Assembly (NCBI GenBank): GCA_029168955.1
Contig: JAPDOI010000270.1
Span: forward strand, 248,001 to 312,000
Length of the DNA: 64,000 nucleotides
Source of the DNA: Aplectana chamaeleonis
Lineage: Eukaryota > Nematoda > Chromadorea > Rhabditida > Cosmocercidae
Direction: 5' to 3'
The translations under genes were made by a program, and so were the position numbers. This document shows positions 35,748 through 47,572 of this stretch, piece after piece (positions within the stretch are counted from its first letter, which is position 1; each line of letters opens with the position of its first letter). The notes under the pieces were generated by a model that ran no database searches, had not been told where the DNA came from, and saw only the letters and a program-made list of their open reading frames with translations.

Positions 35748-36259
35748 AGACGACGACCAAGATTTCGAAGCTGCGCCACGGAACTGAGATGAATGTGAGC
35801 GTTTTGTCCAGACACATGAGACACGAAATCATTGAGGAAGTACGCCTATTGGATTTGTCGGATAACTCGGATCACTTCCGTAAATTTTCTTACGCAAAAA
35901 AAACTATAAATGTTTCGGACATGGGAAAGCACACTATCTGTTTCGATGAAGGAAGTGGATCGTATGGAATTGGTTGGCGGCTCGTACGATGAGTCTTACC
36001 GCTAAAGCAAACAAGAGCACTAACCCTGCGTTGTGGAACTCACACCACGAACAATGACTTTCTTCCTACTCATGAGGAGCACGTGCTAGCCGTTCCACAG
36101 CTCTGGGGCGAAGAAAGTTAAGGTTACAACATGGTAACACGACTATCAGTACATCGATCGACCTTGCCGCTACACAAGGATCATCTTCCCCGCGGATCTC
36201 ATCGTTCAACCATGAACGCGTTCTCGTACGTCACCTCAGCTTTTTGGAGAGAACAGTAA

Positions 36260-36476
36260 TGGGGGTCGCAACGGATTGGAGAACACATTCGACGGAAGAC
36301 GACAAGGAAAACTGCCGAGCTCTTCGCAAAAGAAGTTCAGCTAATGTTCTGTTGCGATCAAGAGCTTGAATAAAATAAATAATATTCAGGGAGGTTATAC
36401 TGAATAATAAAGTGTATTTTAAACCATATAATTGTGTTCTTCTTATAGAATGACAAAATTTATTGAACACCCTGGG
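36260..36476 (+). repeat. mariner 3'-end relic
   Basis: GTGTTCTTCTTATAGAATGACAAAATTTATTGAACACCCTGG matches the right TIR region of the mariner at 39865-41103 (GTGTTTTTCTTATCGGAAGACAAAACTTATTGAACAACCTGG) with substitutions. TTCAGGGAGGTTATAC just before it also corresponds. Only the 3' end remains. Confidence 0.6.
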
Positions 36477-36857
36477 ATAGTTCTACATGCGTTTTTCTGT
36501 CTCTGTTCCTCAGAAGCCCTAGTGGACGAGTCGTTATCGGTGTTCACAATTCTTCATTTATGGTAAGCCTTCCGTTCATTTAATGAAAAAAATGGCTTTC
36601 GAAAAGGTTGATAACGAATAACCAGGTGAGCCTGCGTTGAATTTTCATAGATGAACCAAGTTGAGACTTGGAGGAGCCGTCTAGAGATGAAAAAACGAAA
36701 AAGTGGGGCATGACCACTGTTGAAATGAATAAAACGACATCGAATATAAAATCTGTGTCTATAGTAAAGATGGTTGTCATGAACTGTGACTTAGGCAGAG
36801 CTTGTCGCCCCGTATGTCGTATTGATACTGAAGTGTAGGGAACGGAATCGCCAGGAA

Positions 36858-37130
36858 TCAAGTCATTGGTAGACGCCAGTATTGTCGGACTTCACTTGAA
36901 AAAACAGGCCAAAGAGTCACCTGTTGAAGTTCTTTGCACTATGTCCACATAATTACTCACTTGTTGAATACGATACGCGAGATTGACGTTAGAGAGTTTT
37001 TTCGCTCACTTGCGTGTAAAACATAACCGGATAGACAACGAATTCAGAACTGTCCACGTGAGAATGACAATAGAGATACGCCATAACAGCACATTTTCTC
37101 GGAGCTTCAGCAATTTCCCTTCTGATAATG
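36858..37130 (-). CDS. possible two-exon gene end, unrecognised
   Basis: Exon A at 37010-37130 has a weak acceptor (TTACATAG) and a GTGAGC donor. Exon B at 36858-36920 follows TTCAACAG and ends in TGA. The intron is 89 bp and the reading frame is kept across the junction. The joined stretch has a hydrophobic aromatic segment (FVVYPVMFYTQ) and ends ..SSEVRQYWRLPMT. The layout suggests the last membrane segment and tail of a membrane protein, but I cannot name it and found no upstream exon. It could be chance. Confidence 0.25.
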
Positions 37131-37250
37131 CTATGTAAAAAGGAAACAAGGGAAATTAGAGTAAGCTTGGATTTAGCGTTACAAAGTTTTCAGGTACGAT
37201 CGCCATGGCTGATAAGTTAGTGGATTTGTAAAGGCATTCGAATAGCGCAA

Positions 37251-37704
37251 AGGCAGTGAGAATCGTTTTTATTTTTCCGCGTATCTTGAAAAGGGCCCCA
37301 TGCTGATTCCATTGATTGCTCTGAAGTCGTACAAGACCTGGGAACGGAGTTATGGTCCCTCAAAGATTGAGCTCAGGAAGCATGGTGGACGAGTTGTCGG
37401 AGGCTTGTAACTTCCGTCTTTTGCAGCCGATCTATGCAAGCTGCCTTGAGTGAAGAGATAAGCCGAGAATGAAGGGAATAATGGGGATAATGATTGGAAA
37501 TCATCGCTCATCTCACGACCTCGAGCATTCATTTGTTTTGCGCTTTTGGGGTTTGCCTTGCGCTCGGAGTGGCAACTTCGGGCTCTTTTGGAGCGTTTCC
37601 TGGCTCGTTTTCGTGCGTACTTTCGACGTCAACGTCACAGTGTGCTCCTCCACTTCCCATTCCTAATGGAAACAAGAACACATTTTCTATCGTGAACACT
37701 GCCT
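37251..37704 (-). mobile_element. MITE-2, minus-strand copy
   Basis: The left end is AGGCAGTGAGAATCG and the right end TATCGTGAACACTGCCT, followed by TTAA (37705-37708); the left flank reads GCAA in place of TTAA. The interior is the reverse complement of 8370-8695 (…TATCTTGAAAAGGGCCCCATGC…, …GTGGACGAGTTGTCGGAGGC…). Non-coding. Confidence 0.7.
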
Positions 37705-37708
37705 TTAA

Positions 37709-38329
37709 AAAACCACCACTGATTGTATGAACCAACTATCTGAGAGTTGCGCTAGAGCAGCAACAATATGTACATAGTTCGGAAATAAATGTACAGGATG
37801 CTCAAAATAGGATCTTTGTGGCTCAAGTCTTTAAAAAACCGCTTCAATCCTAGTGCATAATCGTCGCGGCGAGCAGCAGCGATAATGCATATCAGCCATA
37901 TCGTCTTTCGCTCGATATAGATAAAAAGCATTGCGTCGCGTTCCCGTCGCAGGAAGTGTTCACTAGGCCTCAGGACTTTGTCGATGCTTGTCGGACTCTA
38001 CCTGTGCAATTAATGAACACGATTATTTTCGTTCCCGAGTTTCCCCCAGCACGGCGTTGCGATAATGTCCGAGAATTTACTATACTCCCCCTTCTGCCGG
38101 ACCTCTGTATTACTACCCCACATGTGTCGTAATTCTATCACTCAAGCTCAGAAGCGAATTTGTTGTGAAAAAAGTCGTTAACTTCCAGAATCCTTCGCAA
38201 CTAATTATTTCCGCTATTTCACAAATTTACCCCCATCTTTGAGCTGGAGTAGTTTTTGAACCCTCTGTAGAAGAATCATTTTACCTCTTATTTATTTATT
38301 CTTTTATTTGAGACGCGAAACAGGTCCAC
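37709..38329. other. no recognisable feature
   Basis: No open frame of interest and no clear repeat. Confidence 0.35.
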
Positions 38330-38333
38330 TTAA

Positions 38334-38817
38334 AGGCAGCATACACGCTAGCAAAATTTGCTGAGATAACTACATTAAAGGGGTCGTACGGGCCCTAGGA
38401 GAGCCCTCACGAAGTTGGAAGAGTTTAGAACGATTTAAAATGACCGTATTTGAGCCCTATTGGGTCACAATATCATCCTTTCCTGCCCATCGATACGGGC
38501 TCCTCCCCTCAATACAAAATGTTCAGTGCCCGACTACGGTCACTTTGGCTCATTTTTTACGCTTCTAACGTCGTTAATGTTCCAGAAAGGGCCGTACGAG
38601 TACATTAGCGTCGTTATCCCAACAAATTTGTAGCTAACTCCGCTATTTCAGCCAATGCGGTACAACTCGTCCACTTCTGGGCCAATATAGAACGAACCGC
38701 TATATCTTCATTTCAGTTGATTTTTTCCGGTTTTTTCGTTATCTCTGAATATTACAAGCTTCAGACCTTCGATTCATTTCTTAAAATTGATATCATTTTT
38801 GAGCGTGTATGCTGCCT
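38334..38817 (+). mobile_element. MITE-1, 484-bp copy flanked by TTAA
   Basis: AGGCAGCATACACGCTAGC at the left and GAGCGTGTATGCTGCCT at the right are flanked by TTAA (38330-38333 and 38818-38821). It is nearly identical over its length to 8700-9184, so this family was active relatively recently. Non-coding. Confidence 0.85.
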
Positions 38818-39054
38818 TTAAGCAGTGCACAACTTAATTTCAAAAAATTGCAGAATTACCGAAATATTAAACTCAACTGTAAAACCTACGCTCAGGAAAC
38901 AAAGAAAACCGATTAGTTGGAAAATGACATTCAAAAACAAGTAACAAAAAGCTTGGGCCTTGGGCCTATATGACACTCCAATTTTTCGCGAACTACGTGA
39001 CCGGGTTTCTCAAAGTTAGTTTATTTTTTGATAGAGGATAGAAAAAAACTACGC

Positions 39055-39755
39055 GAGCTCGACGGTATGGGTCTGAAGTTGAAAACTAGTGGAAAAATTT
39101 AGTTGCGATTGGATTCCTGGAGCAACCTTTTTTTCAGCTTGGCTTCGCGTGTCTGGATTTCCTTTTCAAAGTCAGCTTTAGGGGTGGCTTCAATTGCAGT
39201 CAGAGCCGTTTTTTGTGCGCATCAACATATTCTAAGCAGAGCTGGATGGGTTGCCCACAAGTGCCAGGAGGGTCCCTTAAAGTCGACACTTCGTCAAGGT
39301 ATCGTTAAAAATGACGCTTCGCAGCACGGGCGCAACTGGAATTTTTTTTGGTTTCGTTCTTGTTAGGCTTCATGGCAGTTTTTGAATGCCAGCAAACTTC
39401 TCTACAACATACTATTTGTTAACGTCCGAAGCTGACCGCGTCGTCAGGATATGGACGTATCAAAATCCGGTTTCGTTGCGCACAAATCACACGAAAATCG
39501 TCCGTCTGGACCAAGTCCAAAACATTCCAACTACCAAAATTTGTTTCAAAATCCTCACTGGGTTAGAGGAAAATAAAAATTTGGTTTTGGCGGATACTCA
39601 ATAATTTTATTTTTGTCCACATATCTGGGTGGGCAGCCTTGAAAATCATGAGTTTATTTTCTGATAGAGCACAGAAACAAAATCTACACCAGCTCGACGA
39701 TGGAGGTCTGAAGTTGAAAACAGTTTAGCGGATTTACTTAGTTACGACTGGATTC
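39055..39755. repeat. dispersed repeat with internal direct duplication
   Basis: 39055-39117 (GCTCGACGGTATGGGTCTGAAGTTGAAAAC..GATTGGATTCC) is repeated at ~39692-39755 with substitutions. The part at 39131-39262 (TTTTCAGCTTGGCTTCGCGTGTCTGG..., TCTAAGCAGAGCTGGATGGG...) is related to 46198-46331. No protein recognised on either strand. Confidence 0.5.
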
Positions 39756-39864
39756 CCCCCTCATGTTTCACACCATCGTGGTTAAAGGGTAAACATTGAT
39801 GATCAGGATTCGTCCTGTGAAATGGCCAACGGCACAAATGGTCGCGCAGTTCGACGAAGCATTA

Positions 39865-41103
39865 CCAGGTTCTTCAACAAGCTTTGTCGTTCGATAAGAG
39901 AGGGCGTTGCTACTAGCCAAAAAAAATTTTGTTTTGTTGGTACACTCTTCATACGAACGCATGTCAAAATTCATTTCAATATATCAGTTCGTTCCTTGTT
40001 TACAAGGCACTTAGTGTCGCCGTGTCACAGCGATGGAAAAAAAATTATTATCGTTCGGTGATCAAGTTCTTATTTGTGAAATGTGTAGCACCAAAACAAA
40101 TTCACGAACGAATGTTGAAAGTGTTCAATGATTGTTCACCTACAATTGGAACAGAAGAAAATGGGTTGCTGAATTTAAACGTGGTTGTACAAGCCTTGAA
40201 GACGATGCACCTGAAGGACGTCCAAAAAGTGCATCAGCACCAGAAATCTTAGCGAAAATACAGGATATGATTTAGGAAGATCGTCGATTGACTGTAAGAG
40301 ATTTATTGGAGGCTCTGCACATCTCATTAGGCAGTGTGAGATATATTTCAAGTGGAATTTTGGGTTCTAAAGAGCTGTGTGCACAATGGGTGCCGCATTG
40401 CTAACAATGGCAGAAAAACACATTCGATTGCGACTTTCTTAGCAACATTTGGAGCGTTTTAAAAAGATTTTGTGCGTCGATTCATCACTATGGATGAGAC
40501 TTGGGCCTATCACCATGATTCTGAATCAAAACGAGAGTCTAAAGAGTGGTGTGAACCTGGTTGTTCGGCTTCGAAACGAGCTCGTGTCCGGAAATCGGCC
40601 AAGAAGGCTATGGCATCAGTTTTTTGGGAAGTGAAAGAAACTTTGTTTGGGGGTTACTTGCCAACTGTTAAAACAATTAATTCTGAATATTACCAGTTGA
40701 AGGGAGAAATTCGTGAAAAAAGACCCGGTTTGCAGAAGGAAAAATCCTTTTTCATCAGGACAATGCACCGTGTCACAAGAGCATTTTGACAATGGCTAAA
40801 ATCCATTAATCAAAGTTCGAATTGTTGGAGCATCAACCGTATATACCAGATTTGGCCTCTAGCGACTTCCTTTTGTTTCCATAACACAAATAATTTATGC
40901 GTGGCGAGCGTTTTTCATCAAATGAAGAGGTCATAACGGCTGTTGAAGCGCATTTTGCACACCTACCGGATTCTCACTTCAGGGATGGGATCCACAGATT
41001 GGAGGATCGTTGGGGCGAGTGCATTAATGTTCAGGGAAATTATACCGTGTTTTATTAAATTGTGTTTTTCTTATCGGAAGACAAAACTTATTGAACAACC
41101 TGG
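39865..41103 (+). mobile_element. mariner element, full length but mutated, 1239 bp
   Basis: TA dinucleotides at 39863-39864 and 41104-41105 bound inverted ends beginning CCAGGTTSTTCAAYAAGYTTTG. The transposase region spans ~40030-41070. Readable blocks are PKQIHERMLKVFNDCSP, MDETWAYHHDSESK (first Asp at ~40493), HQDNAPCHK (second Asp, ~40756) and YIPDLASSDFLLFP (third Asp, ~40840), so the D,D34D triad is visible across frames. Several stops and frameshifts make the transposase non-functional. Closely related to the copy at 32946-33807. Confidence 0.85.
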
Positions 41104-41279
41104 TAGTTTTACTAATGTTAGAACTGGCGGCTCCCGATAGAATCGGCTCTGCCCTCTGGGAGTACCTAGACCGCAAACCTTCTACATTCGCTAATAATAT
41201 GAAACCGAGCCGGAATCGGATATGCCCGAAGATAACTCTACTGAGGACGGACGAGGAACGGGACGGGGCGTCACTGGAA

Positions 41280-43890
41280 AACCCCTCACACAACACGGAC
41301 AAATGCATCTGCCCGTACACCTGTCGAACAGCCGCATCGGACGCAGATCTCAGAACTCTCCTACACCAGTCTACAAGGATTAGGTACGTTTTTTTTGCTT
41401 GCAGGAAACTAAAGTGAAAGAAGCGTACACGAGGAAGACGTACCTAGGAGAACTGATCGTAATGGCACAGAAGGTTGCTGCTAAGAATATGTATTGGAGG
41501 AGTCGGCTTTCTTGTTCACCCTGAACTTTAGCCTGTCGTCCACTCGCACGAAATTCTGGGTCCCTGCATAGCTGTGCTACGACTGAGAACTGAATAGAAC
41601 ACCCTTATCTCCGTCGTAAACTGCTATGCCCCAACAGATGTGGCCGAAGATGAGGAGAAAGATAACTTCTACAGCGAACTTGAGGCAACAAACAGGAGGC
41701 AAATGTCTTACGTTAATTTCATTTGTGGATACTTCAATGCAACTCTGGGAACCGCAAATGGCTGCAGTTCCAGGCTTGGTCAGCTTCAGGATTAGCAGCG
41801 GTTTTCGAATGCTGCATCCACTGTCATCTTGCAACCTGTTCAATGGCGACTTCCTTTTTGAGACGGAACAGCACGGGAGTTTGGCATGGGAGAACACCAA
41901 CGGACAGACACACTCGGAGCTGGGCCATGTGCTGAAAATTCGAAGGAGGAGTCTGATAGATGCAGGCGTGGTGCCATCCTTTGGCTGTGGATTCGATCAT
42001 CGACTGCTTCGAGTGAAGGTTCGCTTAAATAATTGAATTATTCTAAAGGATTACACATCGACGCCTACCATTCAGTTTTCCCCGGTACGACGAAACTGTA
42101 ATGGGAGCAGCGATTAACGACTGTCCTATCCTTGAAGGTCGGCGGATGACTCCAAAACAGATTTTGAGGAGCTCGCTTGCGGTCTACTTAAACGAGGGAA
42201 GGTGTCAGTGGAAGGTCGACAGCCCGGAAAAGAGAGGTAAAATCCTACGGCTCTGAGACTCCTCCGCGGCCAAACGGGGAAGATCCAACTATGTCACATT
42301 TGGGAAAGACTGTGAGCAATAACGCTTGTCGCTCAACAGTAAAGGAGTTCATAAGGGAACACTGTAAAAGGGAGTTTCTTCCGGCCGTGGAGCCCAAGAC
42401 GTTGTCAGTACGGTCTCGCATGCTACCACGCTGTAAAGACTTTTCCGAAGGGCAAACATGAAAATTCTAGATTTTAATGAGTGGATGTGGAGCGGACTTC
42501 CATACGGATCTTTATAGTCCATCAACTGTGGTTCCGCGATGTCCTTCTCCTACGGCAAGTCTGGTACCTACTATTCTCTCACCTAAAGTGAATAATGTTT
42601 TCCGGTCGCCTAAGAAAGGAACAGCCTCTGATCTTGATGGCATTTTTGCGGACTCGCTGAGATCCGTGCAAAATACCTGCTGAACACTTCAACTCCTATC
42701 TGGAATCTCGGTCCATACCACATCAATGGAAATGCTCTAAAACAGTGTTGATTTCTAAGAGAGGAAACAAAGAGGATATCGGAAACTATCGTCCATTGCT
42801 CTACTGTCGATTTCATACAAGACTTTTCCTCTACGAAGATTATACTCAATCGTTTGGAGGTCACTAAGAATACAAACCAACCAGAAGAACAAGCCGGATT
42901 AATATGGTTTTTGCTGTATGGATCATCTCCACTGTATCCCAATTGTTAAAGCGATGTCGGGAATACAAAATGCCGTTGTGCCTCACTTTTTTCGATTACA
43001 AGAAAGCATTCGACTCAGTGGAGGCAAATGCAGTATTCAACGCTTTGTTACACAACGGAGTAGAGCCTTCTTGTGTGAATATACTAAGGCAGTGTAAGTC
43101 AGGAACGCCCACAACTATCCAGTTGTTTGAACGCAAGCTGCAAATTCCAATCGAGAAGGCTGACTGGCAAGGCGACACATTCCACCAAAACTCCACGTCT
43201 GCCCTCCAATATGTAATATGTCGACACGACCGGGGCGACAAAGGCTTGATTATTGATGGAAAGAAACTTTTAAATTTGCGGTTCGCGGACAGCATTATAC
43301 AGATCAGCGACAGCACGACGGAGATGACTGAGATGCTATGGGAGTTAGGTGGCGTAGACAAGACGATTGGCCAGTGACCAGCATGAAGAAAACTCAGATG
43401 ATGGCGAACCAGCGGTGCGATGGTGGGCTATTCTACATCGGAGAAAGCCAATTGGACAAATTTGATAGTTACGTGTACCTGGCTCGAGGAGTCAACATGG
43501 CAAACCACTTCACGAACGAAATCGGTCGATGAAGAAGAGCAGCCTGGGCAGCAAGTTCGAAAGGTGAAAAAAGAGATTAAGGATCTTGAGCCGCGGGCTC
43601 ACCTCTTGGACTATACTGTGCCAGCTCTTTGCTATGGTACCGAAACATGGGCCCACAATACGATCACCTCTTTCGCCATGGTGACTGAACACAGGGCACT
43701 GAAGAGATGTCTTCCGAGTACATATCGACGAAGGCAGTGGCAGCAAGGACAGAGCAGTCAGGAGCTTTGGAGGAGCCTGGTATTCGAGACGCGTTGTCCC
43801 ATATCGAGTGCGCGAAACGCAGATGGGCAGAACACGTGATACGCCAAAACGACAATAGGCGGAGCATCACATACTGGTACCACGAGGCGT
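41280..43890 (+). pseudogene. older RTE-type LINE, endonuclease and RT relics
   Basis: Endonuclease-domain pieces include YTCRTAASDADLRTLL (~41320), VNCYAPTDVAEDEEKDNFY (~41610) and a decayed FNATLG (~41735). The RT part has FFDYKKAFDSVEANAVFNALL (~42990) and LRFADSIIQIS (~43275), where the usual ADD is ADS. The C-terminal VPALCYGTETWAHN (~43620) and AKRRWAEHVIRQNDNR (~43815) complete the RTE-like order. Many stops and frameshifts. This is a different family from the copies at 11.2, 52.7 and 55.0 kb. Confidence 0.75.
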
Positions 43891-43989
43891 TAAAAGAACT
43901 CTGCGCCGCCCTGCAATGCGTTGAACTGACCCATTTGACAAGTAGTTCTTTTTCGTTCCTAGTCTCTTCGTAGTCTGTTTGTTCCTTGG

Positions 43990-46062
43990 GTGCTTTCAGT
44001 TCCTACGAAATGCAACCTGCCTCCATACTTGGGAAGAATGCTCGAGCATAAAGAGAGATTATTCCGTTACGCTAATACAAGCGGTTACTGGCCAGAGTAC
44101 AACGAATTCACCAAAATGTTCACCAAACGTTTGAATAAGTACAACTCAACGCTAGAAAAAAGAATAATAAGTTCTGGTCGCAAGCAGAACTTGTTTAAGT
44201 ACCTAAGACGTAAGCTCTCTGAGAAAGACAGTTGTTGTGATTTGATTATTGATGGTGATACGGTAAGAACAAACATTGATAAAGCCAATGTTTTTGCCAG
44301 AGGATTCTCAAAATTCTTCAATTCCGAAGATTCTCAAATTCCCTCTGTTAACTTTGGGGCGCCGATTCCTATGCCAGATGTTCCATCATTAGACACTCTC
44401 TCAGTTTATAGTTATTTGATTACATGGCCTGATTCTTTTTCAATTACCCCTAATCAGATACCTTTCAACTTTGTCAGAAACACTGCTCATGTTTTGGCTG
44501 GTCCTCTGTCCTACATTTATAATCAATCGTTACTGTTAGCCGAAATTCCAAGAAGATGGAAGCATTTGTATGTTACTCCGATATTGAAAAAGCAGCCAGC
44601 TACAAATCCGAAGAACTACAGACCCATCAGTCTCACGTCGGTTTTTTGCCTGCTCCTCAAGAAATTCATCAAAAAACATATTTTAGATCATATAAGTGCA
44701 AATGCAAAAACTCATAAAAATCAACACGGCTTTGTGAAGGGGAGATCAGTGGAAAGAAATCTACTGGAGTGTTTGAATGACTGGTCAGAGATTTTAGATG
44801 ACAATGGACAATGTGACGTGATATCTTTTAATTTCGAAAAAGCTTTCGATAGAGTTAACATCGCAAAACTTTTGCACAAAATGGGCGCGTTAAATTTCAA
44901 TCCTAAAATTCTACTCTGGCTATAGCAATTTCTCATTGTTAGAACTTTCCAAGTTAATGTAAATATGACTCTATCCGGAACAATGCAGGCCACAAGCGAT
45001 GTACCCCAGGGAGGAGTTTTATCCCCTATACAGTTTAACATCTACACTGCAAAAGTTCCAGTATTACTAGAGCTGCAAGGTGTCAGATGCAAGCAGTTTG
45101 CAGATGACGTCAAGATTTACTGTGACACTTCCAGCGCTCAAAGAAAGGTGGCCATGCAATCTGTTATTTATACTCTGAAGGGATGGTCTGCTGCCTGGCA
45201 ACTTTCCCTGTCAGCTAGTAAAACTTTACATTTGAGACTGGGTAATTTTCCTATGTACGGTTCTTACGTTTAAGGCTCAACTCCTATCCAAATAGTGGAT
45301 AAAGTGAGAGATCTGGGATTTCATTACACTGATAAGCTCGACTTTTCTCCTCACTATGAGCACATATACAGGAAGGCCGTTGTTCGCACCTTTTAAATAT
45401 TGAAGGCGCTTTCTACTGAAGATCAAAATATATTACTCAAAGCCTATAAAACCTACATACGACCTTTGTTGGAATGCGGTTGCACTGTTTTCAATCCAAC
45501 TAAAAGAAAAGGTGTGGTGAAGCTTGAAAAGGTTCAAAGTAACTTCACTAGAAAACTTTTCATCAGGACTCAAGGTTTTCAGTACAATAACATACCTCCG
45601 TCTAATGTCCGAAATTCTTTCCTTAGACTACCAACTCTCGAATCAAGAAGTAAAATGTTTGATGCTATGATTGTGTATAAGCTTCTCAATGGAATATGTG
45701 ATGTTGAGGTCCAGCACTTCTTTAGTATTGCCAGGTCTGTCACTAGGGGGGGGTCGATGTAAGATTTCTTTTCGGAGGGCTAAAATGCGATAAAGAGCCA
45801 CTTGTTTCTCGATCAGGGCAGGGTCAATGTTTTTGGCATTGAGCAAGAGATTACCCGCAGCACCATCTTTAGAATCTTTCAAGCGCCTAATAGCTCCAAA
45901 AATCCTTGAGCATTGAGCAATCTTGCTGGTTGTTCGTCTTCGTGTTGTTTTCATGTCGCTGTTTGTGATGATCATTCGAGATATTCTTCTTCATTTCTCT
46001 TTTCTTTCCTACGATTGTCTTAAACAACGTAAATAAATAAATAAAAATAAATAAATAAATAG
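43990..46062 (+). pseudogene. CR1-like LINE, RT region to 3' tail
   Basis: The main frame (43990-44925, 311 codons) carries the pre-RT region, then PKNYRPISLTSVFCLLLKKFI, NQHGFVKGRSVERNLLE and SFNFEKAFDRV, where Asn replaces the expected catalytic Asp. A stop follows at 44923. The next frame has DVPQGGVLSPIQFNIY and QFADDVKIY (intact DD, ~45100). C-terminal blocks run at 45300-45760 (VRDLGFHYTDKLDF, LLKAYKTYIRPLLECG), and the final FKRLIAPKI-type segment is at ~45880. It ends in an (AAAT)n tail at 46030-46062. No endonuclease domain is present, so the copy is 5'-truncated. Confidence 0.8.
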
Positions 46063-46197
46063 TTCAAACGAAGAGGTCTACCACAATGAATGACTGTTGA
46101 TATTTCCAGGTAACCCTAAAGCAAATGTTGTACACAGAAAACCACCGATGAATATGGACCTTCAAGGTATCAAGGACTGGATTCTGGTAGCAACTGT

Positions 46198-46331
46198 TTT
46201 TCAGCTTGATGTCGCGTGTCTAGATTTCCTCTCCAAATGCCTGGATTGTGGCTTTGATTGCATTATAAACCTTTTTTGTGTGCTCTAGCATTCTCTAAGC
46301 AGAGCTCGATAGGTTGTCTACAAGGGCGAGA
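46198..46331. repeat. dispersed repeat, relative of 39131-39262
   Basis: Shares GCTTGATGTCGCGTGTCTAG and CTCTAAGCAGAGCTCGATAG blocks, in the same order and spacing, with 39131-39262. Nature unknown. Confidence 0.5.
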
Positions 46332-46824
46332 AAGGCCTCTTGAAGAAGTGATTCTCTTAACATTTTTACGTTTGTAGCATTCCAGAAGCTCAATACTGCT
46401 TTTTACAGCACAATCGAGGGAGACAAGCTTAAAATGTATTCTGAGCCTTTTCTACGTTCAGAAGCTCGTTTGTAAAGGAATTCTTTCTAATTGATTTGGT
46501 CACCAATAATCAAGTTTGCCCTGAGAATTTTTTTCCAGCCCCTGATACGAACCCCCCATCGGCACAACGTACCCCTTTGGTGTCTCGGGGTCTTTTCCGA
46601 CTCTTCTCCTTCCAATAGTCGCAACTCGCGGAGAGTCCTGCTCAGAACAATGGGGTCAGCTGGAAATTGAAGACTATTTTGCACAAAACTGTATTAGCTA
46701 GTCTCAGATGAAAGCTTGTATCGTTCAGATTAAATAGTTCTGACTCGTTTTTGACGTTTTCAACTAACCGCTGCAGCGTTCCACTAGGGGGCATACGACT
46801 CAAGTAAATAGTCTTCTCAGCTAC

Positions 46825-46850
46825 GTTTTTGAGCGTGTATGCTCCCTTCT
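46825..46850 (+). repeat. MITE-1 right-end fragment
   Basis: TTTTTGAGCGTGTATGCTCCC matches the last 20 bases of MITE-1 with one change. Nothing else of the element is recognisable here. Confidence 0.5.
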
Positions 46851-47401
46851 AAAACTAAGCCCCAGATACCCCAGCGGGTTTTCTATAACGTCTCCAAGCA
46901 GTGGAAGACTCAGCAATTTAGCAGACGAATTTACTTTTTTAACTACAAGAAGATTGGGCTGCAGCGAAATCAGATCGATCGACCATAGCCTGTCGAGAAG
47001 AGTTGTTAACGGAGTTTTTAACAAAGGATGTTTGGCCCCTAACTGGCCGGTTCCTCAGCCTAATGAAACAGGATTCCCTAGAAGACTATACGCAACTGAG
47101 GTGCGCTTGAAATGACTTAGGTAGGTGGCTGCGACTGCTGCAGTGTGTGCAACCGACCACAACATCCTTCAAATGCAATCTTGCAAATATATTGGGGTAC
47201 ACAAGTTCTATTCTGAGTCTTTAATGGGATTGTGTTATTGGGAATTTACGGCTACTACTGTTACGCATTTTTCTGTATCGAAACTATGTTGGTTCTTAAT
47301 GGGCTGGTGTTTCGTACGACCGATCTATCTCTTACAAAGTCCCGCGAACTAGTTAGCCGCAGTGTACATTGCACATTCTGCTAAAAACTGAATACAAATA
47401 T

Positions 47402-47572
47402 TTATTGTTTCTCGGTGTAGTGCCACATTTGACTATATGCTTTGAAATATACTTCATTTTTGTTGACTGGGCTTGTGCTGAGCATTCTCAGTTTTCGTTC
47501 CCGCAAGTGCCTGGATCTCCTTATCACATACCATAACAGTAGCGGAGACACCATAGTGTAGTACGGGATAAT
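47402..47572 (-). CDS. Sra/Srab-type receptor, last exon
   Basis: The acceptor TTATTTTCCAG precedes 57 codons including the stop. The segment begins IIPYYTMVSPLLLWYVIRR, a membrane helix with the Pro and Tyr positions typical of the seventh segment. It continues with the basic tail RHLRERKLRML and NEVYFKAYSQMW, a C-terminal pattern I associate with Sra/Srab receptors. It ends at a TGA/TAA-type stop at 47402. Confidence 0.65.
   Translation of the reverse strand: MIPYYTMVSPLLLWYVIRRSRHLRERKLRMLSTSPVNKNEVYFKAYSQMWHYTEKQ

Noticed and set aside
35597..35992. 131-codon plus-strand frame
   Set aside because: Its first part lies in the TIR element end and the rest has no recognisable domain, splice signals or repeats. 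Not enough to call a gene.
39786..39798. GGGTAAACATTGA resembles the start of the SL1 RNA intron part
   Set aside because: The leader exon is absent upstream, and only 12-13 bases match without Sm site or stems. Likely coincidence.
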